Positions 1 through 7,652 of a DNA stretch of 64,000 bases are shown one piece after another (positions within the stretch are counted from its first letter, which is position 1; each line of letters opens with the position of its first letter). A program made the position numbers and the translations under genes. The notes under the pieces were generated by a model. The model saw only the letters and a list, made by a program, of their open reading frames with translations, did no database searches and was not told the DNA's origin. Where the stretch lies: positions 124,001-188,000 of the forward strand of contig NZ_CP113948.1 in assembly GCF_026810365.1 (NCBI RefSeq). The letters are read 5' to 3'. The stretch comes from Flavobacterium praedii. GTDB lineage: Bacteria; Bacteroidota; Bacteroidia; Flavobacteriales; Flavobacteriaceae.

Positions 1-357
1 CAATGCTTTTTGGGTTGCCTGTAAAGCCTCTTCTGGATTATCATAAGTTCCTAATTCCTTACTTTCTTTAGCAATATGCATATTGTTATAGGTGTACGTT
101 CCAATTCCCAGTAACACAACAATAGATGCTGCTATTGCTAGCCAATTTATTTTTCGTTTTCTTGAAACAAAAAGCGGTTTTTTAGTAAGCTTTTGTGCTT
201 TTGAAACTTCAAAATACCCAAATATGGCTTTGTATTGTTCTAAATGAGGCGCTACATTGGCTGATGAAAAATAGTTTTTCAACTCTGTTTCTTCTGCAAT
301 ACTGGTTTCTCCTTCAAAGTATTTTTCTAAAAGTACTTCTATTTTATTGAACTCCAT
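1..357 (-). CDS. Partial anti-sigma-factor-like single-pass membrane protein (C-terminus outside window)
   Basis: The first 119 residues are visible; the rest runs off the window edge. The protein starts MEFNKIEVLLEKYFEGETS, a short cytoplasmic N-terminal region of about 70 residues. One hydrophobic segment follows at about residues 73-91 (WLAIAASIVVLLGIGTYTY), then a presumably periplasmic tail. Its start lies inside the end of the upstream ECF sigma gene (14-nt overlap), so the two are translationally coupled. That arrangement and topology suit a sequestering membrane partner of the sigma factor. No zinc-finger motif is visible, so the anti-sigma role is inferred from context, not from a recognised domain. 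Confidence 0.6.
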   Translation of the reverse strand, partial: MEFNKIEVLLEKYFEGETSIAEETELKNYFSSANVAPHLEQYKAIFGYFEVSKAQKLTKKPLFVSRKRKINWLAIAASIVVLLGIGTYTYNNMHIAKESKELGTYDNPEEALQATQKAL

Positions 358-853
358 AACGATGTGTTTTTAACATGTATTCTCTAATTGTTTTTCTTGC
401 TCTTGAAAGTGCTACGCGTACAGCAGTTTCATTCATTTCTAGTATTTTAGCGATTTCTTCAAATTCGCATTGCTCTACATCACGCAATTGTATTATTAAC
501 CGCTGTTGTTCAGGCAATTGGTTGATGTATTTTTCTACCCAATCCAAACTATCTGTATCTTCTACTTTTTTTTCTAAACTAGGTTCCCTGTCTGTAAAAT
601 TAGTATGCACAATTTTAAGATTACTGGCCCGTTTTGATTTTAATTGATCCAAACAATAATTTTTTGTCATTGTCATTGCCATTGCTTCAACACTGTTGTA
701 TGAATCTAAGTTCTCATTTTTACTCCATAATTTCACCAAAATTTCTTGAGTAGCATCTTCTGCTTCCTCTGTGCTCACGAGTAATCGCTTTGCCAATCGA
801 AAGAGCTTATCTTTGAATGGATTGATTAAATGCACAAATTCGTTTTGGTTCAT
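344..853 (-). CDS. ECF-type RNA polymerase sigma factor
   Basis: Sigma-70 family, extracytoplasmic-function type, 169 residues. Region 2 is visible around DATQEILVKLWSK. Region 4 is a helix-turn-helix near the C-terminus: LPEQQRLIIQLRDVE, then EIAKILEMNETAVRVALSRAR. The open frame begins ten codons further upstream (883), but the methionine at 853 (MNQNEFVHLINPF) fits the usual family N-terminus better. It overlaps the following membrane gene, its probable regulator. The divergent neighbour is a secreted S41 peptidase, which could belong to the same envelope response; that link is inference. Confidence 0.9.
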   Translation of the reverse strand: MNQNEFVHLINPFKDKLFRLAKRLLVSTEEAEDATQEILVKLWSKNENLDSYNSVEAMAMTMTKNYCLDQLKSKRASNLKIVHTNFTDREPSLEKKVEDTDSLDWVEKYINQLPEQQRLIIQLRDVEQCEFEEIAKILEMNETAVRVALSRARKTIREYMLKTHRYGVQ

Positions 854-940
854 AAAAATGGTTTCATTAACTCGGTTATACAATCAAGACGAGGCACAAT
901 TATATTTGTTACAAAAAAAATAAAATTAAACTAAAGTTAG

Positions 941-948
941 TATTTTTG
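941..948 (+). promoter_or_regulatory. Putative -7 box of the S41 peptidase promoter
   Basis: TATTTTTG matches the Bacteroidota -7 consensus TAnnTTTG and lies 28 nt before the ATG at 976. No good TTTG -33 box is found at 19-21 nt spacing. Confidence 0.4.
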
Positions 949-975
949 CGTTGTATACTTACAACCAAAACCAAT

Positions 976-2451
976 ATGAAGACAACTTTCAAAATTACGC
1001 TTTTAGCATTCATAGCTCTCATTACTTTTCAGAGTTGTGAAGACATGGATGATGTAGCACCACCAGCTTCATTAGAAGTGAATGATTTCATTTGGAAAGG
1101 TCTTAATTTGTATTATTTGTGGCAAGCTGAGGTGCCAAATTTGGCCGACAAAAGATTTGCTAATCAATCGGAATTAAATACTTTTTTGAGTGGATATCCA
1201 AAACCGGAAACATTATTCCAAAGTTTGTTAAACAAGCCAGTAAGTTTATATCCTAAAAAAGGGGAGGCGGTTGACCGTTTCAGTTGGATTGTTAGTGATT
1301 ATCTAGAACTGGAAGGAATGCTTCAAGGAACTACAAAAAATGACGGAGTAGATTTTGCTCTTTACCGTAAAGAATCAAATCCGGAAGAAATCTATGGTTC
1401 AGTACGTTATATTATCTCCAATTCAGATGCATCAACCAAAGCTATTAAGCGTGGTGATATCTTTTATGGTGTAAACGGAACCCAACTTACTGTCAGCAAT
1501 CGCTACACTTTATTATTAAATGCAGAAAATTACACCTTGAATTTAGCTGATTATGATAATGGTAAAATCACGCCAAACGGAAAATCAGTTCAATTAACAA
1601 AAACGGAGCTTGCCGAGAATCCAATATTGGTAAATAGTGTAATAGAAACAGGAGGTCACAAAATAGGGTATTTAATGTACAATGGCTTTTATCCCAATTA
1701 TGACATTCCACTTAATGATGCTTTTGGTGCATTAAAATCACAAGGTATAACAGACTTTGTTTTAGACCTCAGATACAATTCCGGTGGTTCTGTTCAATCT
1801 GCTACACGATTAGCGAGTATGATAACGGGACAATTTACAGACAAAGTATTTTCTAAACAGAGATGGAATAACAAGATCAATGCATTTTATGAGTCAGAAG
1901 ATCCAGAAGCATTAAAAAATTTGTTTACAAACGCTATTGATGGCATTCCTATAAACAGTTTAAATCGTACTAAAATATACATATTGACTTCCAAAAGTAC
2001 TGCTTCGGCTAGCGAGTTGGTGATAAACGGTTTGAAACCTTATATAGATGTGGTTCAAATTGGAGATAAAACAACAGGAAAAAATGTGGGATCTATTACT
2101 ATTTATGATTCGCCAACTTTTGGTAAAACCAAACGTAATCCGAATCATCGATATGCGATGCAACCACTAGTTTTGAAAATAGTAAATGCAAATGATTTTG
2201 GGGATTATGTTAATGGCTTAGATCCCGATTATGTACTCCTAGAAAATGTTGCCAATATGGGTGTATTAGGTACTATATCAGATCCATTATTGAGTACAGC
2301 CATTGGTAAAATTACAGGAACAGCCAAAATGATTAAAAAGAGTTCAGGTAAAATATTTCCTCATTTTGAAGATTCAAAATCAATAAATGGCGTACAAAAT
2401 CAAATGTATATTGAAAAAGTGCCAGAAGGGCTTTTAAAATCTTTGGAATAA
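976..2451 (+). CDS. S41 family (C-terminal processing type) peptidase, lipoprotein
   Basis: Predicted serine peptidase of the tail-specific protease family, 491 residues. The chosen start (976) gives a clean lipoprotein signal, MKTTFKITLLAFIALITFQSC, with the cysteine followed by EDMDD. The open frame extends ten codons upstream with no signal-like sequence. A PDZ-like region occupies roughly residues 100-190. The S41 core follows, with DLRYNSGGSVQSA and the nucleophile motif TSKSTASASELVINGL, where the serine before ELV is the likely catalytic residue. It probably faces the periplasm or outer membrane. It is followed by a strong terminator, so it is a single-gene unit. Substrate unknown. Confidence 0.88.
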   Translation: MKTTFKITLLAFIALITFQSCEDMDDVAPPASLEVNDFIWKGLNLYYLWQAEVPNLADKRFANQSELNTFLSGYPKPETLFQSLLNKPVSLYPKKGEAVDRFSWIVSDYLELEGMLQGTTKNDGVDFALYRKESNPEEIYGSVRYIISNSDASTKAIKRGDIFYGVNGTQLTVSNRYTLLLNAENYTLNLADYDNGKITPNGKSVQLTKTELAENPILVNSVIETGGHKIGYLMYNGFYPNYDIPLNDAFGALKSQGITDFVLDLRYNSGGSVQSATRLASMITGQFTDKVFSKQRWNNKINAFYESEDPEALKNLFTNAIDGIPINSLNRTKIYILTSKSTASASELVINGLKPYIDVVQIGDKTTGKNVGSITIYDSPTFGKTKRNPNHRYAMQPLVLKIVNANDFGDYVNGLDPDYVLLENVANMGVLGTISDPLLSTAIGKITGTAKMIKKSSGKIFPHFEDSKSINGVQNQMYIEKVPEGLLKSLE

Positions 2452-2479
2452 ATAAAACAAATACTAAATAACTCAAAAA

Positions 2480-2510
2480 AGGCTTTCATCACTGAAAGCC
2501 TCTTTTTTTT
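2480..2510 (+). terminator. Rho-independent terminator after the S41 peptidase gene
   Basis: Perfect 9-bp stem (AGGCTTTCA / TGAAAGCCT) with a 4-nt loop followed by a run of eight T. The upstream A-rich stretch could also let it act for the convergent btuG transcript. Confidence 0.85.
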
Positions 2511-2646
2511 CATAACTAAAACCTAATACCATCATTAATTTCAAATTAGTTTCACAATCCTAAAACTATCGAGAGATCCAAATGAAAGTTACAACGGCAT
2601 TATATCAAAACGATCAGCTAAAATATTTAACTAATAGTATCTCAAC

Positions 2647-3744
2647 TTAATCATTAAAATAAAAACCCGCTGGAATAACTCCAACTGTCAATGTTTTTTC
2701 TAATGTACCAATTGATGGTGTTGTTAATGCATAAACGTATACTTTTCCATTATGTGTGTAATCGCCTGCGTCACCCACATAAATATGGTTTCCATGAACT
2801 GCAAAACTATACACACCATAAACTCCTTGTGCTGTAGTACTAAATGCCGAAGTTATAGGCAATGCAGTTGCTGAAGTACTCATTTTATAAATATCAGAAT
2901 CGATGGTATAATAGGCATCACTTCCGTTCAATACCAAATTCGATACATGTTTTGTAGCATCCGAATAGGCAATTGTACTTGCAACCTTATTGGTAGACAA
3001 ATTCACTTTCACAATTTGACCCGCAGTTTCTACCAATGGAGCTTTAACATAACTTGGATTACCAGAGCAAGCAACCCATAATGTGCCATCTTTTATCTCC
3101 AAGCTCTCAGGGACATCCCCTACGGTAATAGTGGTAGAAATAGCATTTGTAGTTACATCTATAACCGAAATTTTATTTCCATAACTAAACCCTCCCTTAT
3201 GAGCAACATATAATTTTCCTGAATTCGAAAGAATCTTCTCAGGCCCCTCTATAACAGGAATAGAACTAGCTACTTTATTTGTTGTTAAATCGATTACAGC
3301 TACAAAATCATCGGTAGCAACGCTTCCGTCACCCCAATTGGTAACATATCCTTTGCCATTTGCAAAAGCAATATATCTTGGATTCTTCAATCCTGAATTA
3401 ATGCTTCCAACACTTTTTAAAGTATAACGATTTACAATTTCTATTTTATTGCTTCCGTTCAAAACGATATAGGCCAACTCATTGTAAAAACCAACAAATT
3501 GTCCAGTATCTCCTAAAGTTTTAGCAGGATTTACTACCGAAAAAATATCATTCTGCGCAATTGAAAAATCAGAGGAAACATAAGAAACTGAAGCATCATT
3601 ATTCAGGAATAATCCTTGATTTAAAATCAAAAGACCATTATCATAACTTCCTAATGGAATATCTTGTTTTGTGTCATCATCGGTACATGATGCAAAAAAT
3701 ATGGAAAAGATTAGCGTTGTTAAAACTAGTTTACTGAATTTCAT
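2647..3744 (-). CDS. btuG: BtuG-like beta-propeller surface lipoprotein (YncE/DUF5074 type)
   Basis: 365-residue lipoprotein with signal MKFSKLVLTTLIFSIFFASC followed by TDDDT, typical of a surface-exported Bacteroidota lipoprotein. The rest is a string of about 45-residue blades with YVTN-like wording (GKGYVTNWGDGS, DLTTNKVASSIPV, VIDVTTNAISTTITVGDVPESL), so a seven-bladed propeller is likely. It lies 4 nt downstream of btuB and behind the same cobalamin riboswitch. In Bacteroides a propeller lipoprotein of this kind, BtuG, caps BtuB and binds cobalamin very tightly. Assignment here rests on fold and context; the symbol is by analogy. Confidence 0.75.
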   Translation of the reverse strand: MKFSKLVLTTLIFSIFFASCTDDDTKQDIPLGSYDNGLLILNQGLFLNNDASVSYVSSDFSIAQNDIFSVVNPAKTLGDTGQFVGFYNELAYIVLNGSNKIEIVNRYTLKSVGSINSGLKNPRYIAFANGKGYVTNWGDGSVATDDFVAVIDLTTNKVASSIPVIEGPEKILSNSGKLYVAHKGGFSYGNKISVIDVTTNAISTTITVGDVPESLEIKDGTLWVACSGNPSYVKAPLVETAGQIVKVNLSTNKVASTIAYSDATKHVSNLVLNGSDAYYTIDSDIYKMSTSATALPITSAFSTTAQGVYGVYSFAVHGNHIYVGDAGDYTHNGKVYVYALTTPSIGTLEKTLTVGVIPAGFYFND

Positions 3745-3748
3745 TTTA

Positions 3749-5596
3749 TTAAAATTTAAAGGTTAGGTTGATTATAAAATTTCTTCCTGGCATATAATGC
3801 TGAGAAATACTTTGGTAATTTTGATTAAAAAGGTTCAAAGCCTGAAAACCGATTTTGCAGGTATTTTTAGTTCCCAGATCGTAATAGACTCCCAAATTGG
3901 AAACCCAATATTCTTTGACTAAATGGTATTTTTGAGAAGGTGTTGTAACCGCTCCATTAAATAGAAACTGATAGGTTGCTGCTATTTTTTTATAGGAATA
4001 AGAAACATTCGAATTGAATTTATGATACGGAACATAAATTAGCTGTTCTCCTGTTGCTACATTTTTGGAAACGGTGAAGGCGTAACTGGCATTAAGCGCT
4101 AAATTATTTTTTCCATAAGAACTAGACCACCCCAAATTCGTTTCAGAACCATAACTATTCACACGATCTATATTTTCAGGCGACCAATTACTGCCATCCA
4201 TAGGTGCCCAACGAATTAAATCACTTATTTTTATGAAATAAACTGTTTCGGATAAAGTGAATTTTTCATACGTAAAAACATTTCCAACCTCAGCCTGATA
4301 GGAACTCTCGGGTTTCAAATCGGGATTACCGCCTGTTTCCCAATACAAATCATTAAATGTCGGAATCCTAAAGTTTCTCGATAGATTAATTTTTAGATTG
4401 TAAAAAGAATTGAACTTATAAGAGGAACCCAATGAAAATAAGAATGGACTGTCATAATCTGAGCTTACTTCTTTCCTAAAGCCCAATTCATTTTGCCATT
4501 TTTCATTATACTTTTCTACCGCTTTAATTGCAATTGCTCCAATTTGTCTCGAATTATCACCAAAACTAGTACCAAAACCTTTCGTACGATTGTAATCCAA
4601 AATTCCATTCAGTTTGATGGATTCCGTCACTTTGTAACCCAAATCCATTTTTGCTATAAGCGATTCTGATTTTCCAAAACTAAAATCATCGCTGTCGATA
4701 TTCTCAAAATATTGATATTGTTCTGTGAGATAAGCTACTTTATAATTGCTATTGAAACGCTCCTTGGTGGTTGAATATTCCAAAAGATTTCGACTAAAAG
4801 TGTTGACGTATTTTGTTTTCGAATCCGATTCTGAAATTAAAGAAAGATTTCGATCTGTGTTTGAACTCTGGCTATAAAAGGTAATAATCGAATTAGGATT
4901 AATTTTGTATCCTACATTGGCAAACAAATTGGTCGTAGCATATTGCCCATTTTCGTTTTTTCGTTGAATACCATCCCAAGTATATTGGTTGATGTAGGGA
5001 TAATCATTATCCGAGCTGTTTCTGGAAAACCCAACCTGAGTACTCCATTTTTTGTTGGAAAGAACCATTTTATAATTGACACTAATGGTGTTGAAGCTAC
5101 CATAGTCCAATCGCAAATCATTTTCGAATTTATTTTTAAAAACCAGATCATTGTTCAAATGAACGGTCCCGCCAATGGCACCACTTCCATAACTTACACT
5201 TCCTCCACCGGCTTTGATACTTATCGAATTGAAATCGGGAGCAGTGAATGTGTTGAAATCGGCACTACCATTGAGTTGCGAATTGACATTTATTCCGTTC
5301 CAAATCACGGCTGTTTGCGAGGCTGTCGTTCCTCTAAAAGAAACGGTAGACAACATTCCGCGTCCGTATTCCTTGAAATACAACACACTGTTATAGTTTA
5401 GTAAACTAGAAAGAGAAGATTGATTTTTGTTTATGACCGAATCATTCAGCACTTGAATCGATTGGGATTTATTGTTTGAATACAATGTGCGGTCGGAAAC
5501 TATAACCTCTTTTAAATTGGTTATAGAGTCATTTTGTGCCGAAATGAATTGGCACACTAACACGAAAAGGCAAAGTAATAGTTTTCTTAAAGTCAT
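3749..5596 (-). CDS. btuB: TonB-dependent outer-membrane cobalamin receptor BtuB
   Basis: 615 residues with signal peptide (MTLRKLLLCLFVLVCQFISA). An N-terminal plug follows (LKEVIVSDRTLY as a TonB-box-like start, then FRGTTASQTAVIWNGINVNS and GGGSVSYGSGAIGGTVHL). A 22-strand-type barrel ends in the aromatic signature NFIINLTFKF. Length and motifs fit the BtuB/vitamin receptor branch. Transcription begins behind a cobalamin riboswitch that ends about 45 nt before the start codon, so expression should fall when cobalamin is abundant. It is co-transcribed with the btuG-like gene. Role: corrinoid uptake across the outer membrane using TonB energy. Confidence 0.92.
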   Translation of the reverse strand: MTLRKLLLCLFVLVCQFISAQNDSITNLKEVIVSDRTLYSNNKSQSIQVLNDSVINKNQSSLSSLLNYNSVLYFKEYGRGMLSTVSFRGTTASQTAVIWNGINVNSQLNGSADFNTFTAPDFNSISIKAGGGSVSYGSGAIGGTVHLNNDLVFKNKFENDLRLDYGSFNTISVNYKMVLSNKKWSTQVGFSRNSSDNDYPYINQYTWDGIQRKNENGQYATTNLFANVGYKINPNSIITFYSQSSNTDRNLSLISESDSKTKYVNTFSRNLLEYSTTKERFNSNYKVAYLTEQYQYFENIDSDDFSFGKSESLIAKMDLGYKVTESIKLNGILDYNRTKGFGTSFGDNSRQIGAIAIKAVEKYNEKWQNELGFRKEVSSDYDSPFLFSLGSSYKFNSFYNLKINLSRNFRIPTFNDLYWETGGNPDLKPESSYQAEVGNVFTYEKFTLSETVYFIKISDLIRWAPMDGSNWSPENIDRVNSYGSETNLGWSSSYGKNNLALNASYAFTVSKNVATGEQLIYVPYHKFNSNVSYSYKKIAATYQFLFNGAVTTPSQKYHLVKEYWVSNLGVYYDLGTKNTCKIGFQALNLFNQNYQSISQHYMPGRNFIINLTFKF

Positions 5597-5642
5597 AATT
5601 TCTGAACCTTTTTTCCCGAAAGTTCGATATTAGTTAAGAAAA

Positions 5643-5872
5643 AAGGCAGGTCTCCTGGCTTGCGTCTTGTTGTTCACCTTCCCATTTTAGGTTACAAGTA
5701 AGAAGAATGAAGTATTTAACTTCTAACTTCTAATTTCTAACTTCGAAACAGTGGTTTGTAGATAACAACAAGCTTGATAGCTTACAGTTGCGGGAACAGC
5801 TTAGGTTTTAAACCTAATTCCCTTTTAATGTGTTTTCTCAAAAAGTAAAACACAACCTTAATTCGGGTGCAA
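5643..5872 (-). promoter_or_regulatory. Cobalamin (AdoCbl) riboswitch upstream of btuB
   Basis: On the minus strand the region contains the B12-box sequence GCCAGGAGACCTGCC (complement of 5643-5660) near its 3' end. The conserved core around TTCCCGCAACTGTAAGC is at about 5781-5799, and a GGTT/GGTG helix context at the 5' end near 5865. Order and spacing match the class known to shut off btuB in high cobalamin. Part of a peripheral arm (5716-5743) consists of a heptamer repeat, so the RNA is about 230 nt long. The 3' end lies about 45 nt from the btuB start, suiting translational or anti-terminator control. Confidence 0.92.
5716..5743 (-). repeat. Heptamer repeat (AAGTTAG/AAATTAG) inside the riboswitch
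   Basis: Four consecutive 7-nt units on the minus strand (AAGTTAG, AAATTAG, AAGTTAG, AAGTTAA). They belong to the same family as the 12-unit array at 16001-16084. They fall in a region of the cobalamin riboswitch between the core and the B12 box, where peripheral arms vary in length. Confidence 0.8.
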
Positions 5873-6020
5873 ATATAAAGTTAAAAAAATCAAAAAATCA
5901 AATTTAAATTAAAATCGATGTTTTTTAACATTCAAAATACTCTTAAACAATGAGTTACAAAATGGAGTTTAACTGTCAATTTTTGAAGCAAAGGCAAAGG
6001 GCATTTTTAGGAAGAATGGT

Positions 6021-6088
6021 TCCCGCTATACCCTATATCTTTTATGCTGAACCCCAGCATAAAAGGATATCGTTTCTATCGGGGCTAA
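6021..6088 (-). repeat. Structured intergenic element, copy 1
   Basis: On the minus strand it reads TTAGCCCCGATAGAAACG, then a 15-bp hairpin with one bulged base (arms 6035-6049 and 6055-6070), then TATAGGGTATAGCGGGA. The outer boxes resemble those of the element at 9389-9497. It is probably a dispersed flavobacterial intergenic repeat or structured RNA; the Rfam Flavo-1 family is one candidate, not verified. Confidence 0.55.
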
Positions 6089-6198
6089 AATAAAAATTTG
6101 GCATTTTTGTTATTATTTATGGTTCTACCCTCAATTGTGTGGATTTTATCAAAAAAAGCTTCTACTAAAATAAAGTATTGAAAATAAAATAAAGCATT

Positions 6199-6250
6199 AA
6201 GAAATGAAGATTCATTAAGGTTACAGGCTTAATGAATCTTAATTTCTTAA
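6199..6250. repeat. Long hairpin in the cobC/btuB intergenic region
   Basis: 22-nt arms (6199-6220 and 6229-6250) pair with a single mismatch around an 8-nt loop. A second shorter palindrome (10-nt arms) lies at about 6262-6287. Both lie downstream of the cob operon on the minus strand and may end that transcript, but no clean T run follows. The rest of 5873-6327 shows no gene; it is AT-rich with the structured element at 6021-6088. Confidence 0.6.
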
Positions 6251-6327
6251 TGGTTTAGAATTTTAAATTTAATCTTAAATTTAAAAACCCCCACAATTCT
6301 TGGTAGAAACTTATTTACAAATGGATT

Positions 6328-6864
6328 TTAGATTTTTATTTTAATTACCACCCCATAATCCAATTGTGTTTTAAAAGCTTCTTGCAAAGGAAGATTATTT
6401 ATTTTGCACAAAATGCTTCGGATAACTCCTGAGTGTGCAACAATTATAAGCGGTTTGGTATGCATTTTTGCAGTTTCAATTTCTAAAAAATCTCGAACTC
6501 TATTGTCCAAATCTATAAACGATTCACCATTAGGAACCGCAACAGAAACAAAATCTTCCATCCAAGGGTCTAAAACTTCACGAGGAATATCGTTCCAACT
6601 TTTTAATTCCCAATCCCCAAAATTCATTTCCATCAATCTTGAATCTTCAATAACGGAATCGATTTGAGTATTTTCTTTGATGTGATTTGCCAAAATAGCA
6701 CAGCGTTGTAATGGACTGGAATACAAAACAGCCTCTTGTGGTAATTGGTTCAGAATGGATTCAAAAACAACATCATAAGGCTCCCGAATTCCGACATCAC
6801 TCTGACCATAACAGATTCCTTTTTCACAAACCGTTTCGGTATGACGAACTAAATAAACTTCCAT
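6328..6864 (-). CDS. cobC: Alpha-ribazole phosphatase CobC (histidine phosphatase family)
   Basis: 178 residues. The N-terminal phosphohistidine motif is VYLVRHTETVCEKGICYGQSD, with catalytic His in RHTE; the second catalytic region is IIVAHSGVIRS. Enzymes of this branch remove the 5'-phosphate of alpha-ribazole phosphate or of adenosylcobalamin phosphate at the end of B12 assembly. Its start overlaps the end of cobS by 16 nt, so it is translationally coupled and last in the minus-strand cob operon. A general phosphoglycerate-mutase-like phosphatase is the alternative, but context strongly favours cobalamin. Confidence 0.88.
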   Translation of the reverse strand: MEVYLVRHTETVCEKGICYGQSDVGIREPYDVVFESILNQLPQEAVLYSSPLQRCAILANHIKENTQIDSVIEDSRLMEMNFGDWELKSWNDIPREVLDPWMEDFVSVAVPNGESFIDLDNRVRDFLEIETAKMHTKPLIIVAHSGVIRSILCKINNLPLQEAFKTQLDYGVVIKIKI

Positions 6865-7646
6865 ATCGCTATAATTGACAGATAAAAAATAACTTCACAT
6901 ACTTGTTGCGTTGCTCCTAAGCAATCTCCCGTATAACCATCAATCCATTTTTGAAAATAACGGGCAAGAAAAAATCGTGCTACAAAAACAGGGAGTAAAA
7001 CCAACAATAATTGCCATTGAAAAAAAGACAAAATCACCAAAGGTAATAATCCAAAAAAGGAGGCTCCTACCACTTCTTTCCAAGTAAAATTTTGAGCAAT
7101 CGGTTTGCTTTTGCTCGTTGCATCTTCTCTTGAATAGTGATGGGTAAAAACTATAGAAATAGCAGATAAACGACTGATGGAATGAGCAGAGACAAAAAGG
7201 AAAAAAATAGTGATTGGTGAATAGTGATTCGTAATTGCAGTACTCTGAACCAAATTCGATAAAGCTTTGAATTTTAGTAAAAAAAGCAAAACAATGCCAA
7301 TAGCTCCATAAGCACCAATAGCGCTATCTTTCATTATCAGAAGAATTTTCTCTTTGGTCCAACCACCTCCAAAACCATCACAAACATCGGCAAAACCATC
7401 TTCGTGAAAAGCTCCTGTGATTAGAATTCCTGCTATCATCGATAGTATCAAAGCAATTTCAACAGAAAACACAAATGATGCCAGATAATAAATTCCAAAG
7501 CAAATTCCGCCAACGATCCAACCAATTAAAGGAAAATAGCGGGATGCTTTGTTTAAATAATCGGGATTGTGGTCGATGTTTTTGGGACATGGAATTCGGG
7601 TGTAAAACATCAAAGCGGTAAAAAATATATGTAACTGTTTCTTCAT
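6849..7646 (-). CDS. cobS: Adenosylcobinamide-GDP ribazoletransferase (cobalamin synthase) CobS
   Basis: 265-residue polytopic inner-membrane protein joining adenosylcobinamide-GDP to alpha-ribazole (phosphate). The family signature GAFHEDGFADVCDGFGGG is intact, followed by KDSAIGAYGAIG. The C-terminal GYTGDCLGATQQVCEV motif (metal and substrate site) is present. Several hydrophobic segments span the whole length, and length is normal for the family. It sits 6 nt after the bluB-cobT gene and overlaps cobC. Confidence is high because both signature regions are complete. Confidence 0.95.
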   Translation of the reverse strand: MKKQLHIFFTALMFYTRIPCPKNIDHNPDYLNKASRYFPLIGWIVGGICFGIYYLASFVFSVEIALILSMIAGILITGAFHEDGFADVCDGFGGGWTKEKILLIMKDSAIGAYGAIGIVLLFLLKFKALSNLVQSTAITNHYSPITIFFLFVSAHSISRLSAISIVFTHHYSREDATSKSKPIAQNFTWKEVVGASFFGLLPLVILSFFQWQLLLVLLPVFVARFFLARYFQKWIDGYTGDCLGATQQVCEVIFYLSIIAIWKFI

Positions 7647-7652
7647 ATTTAT

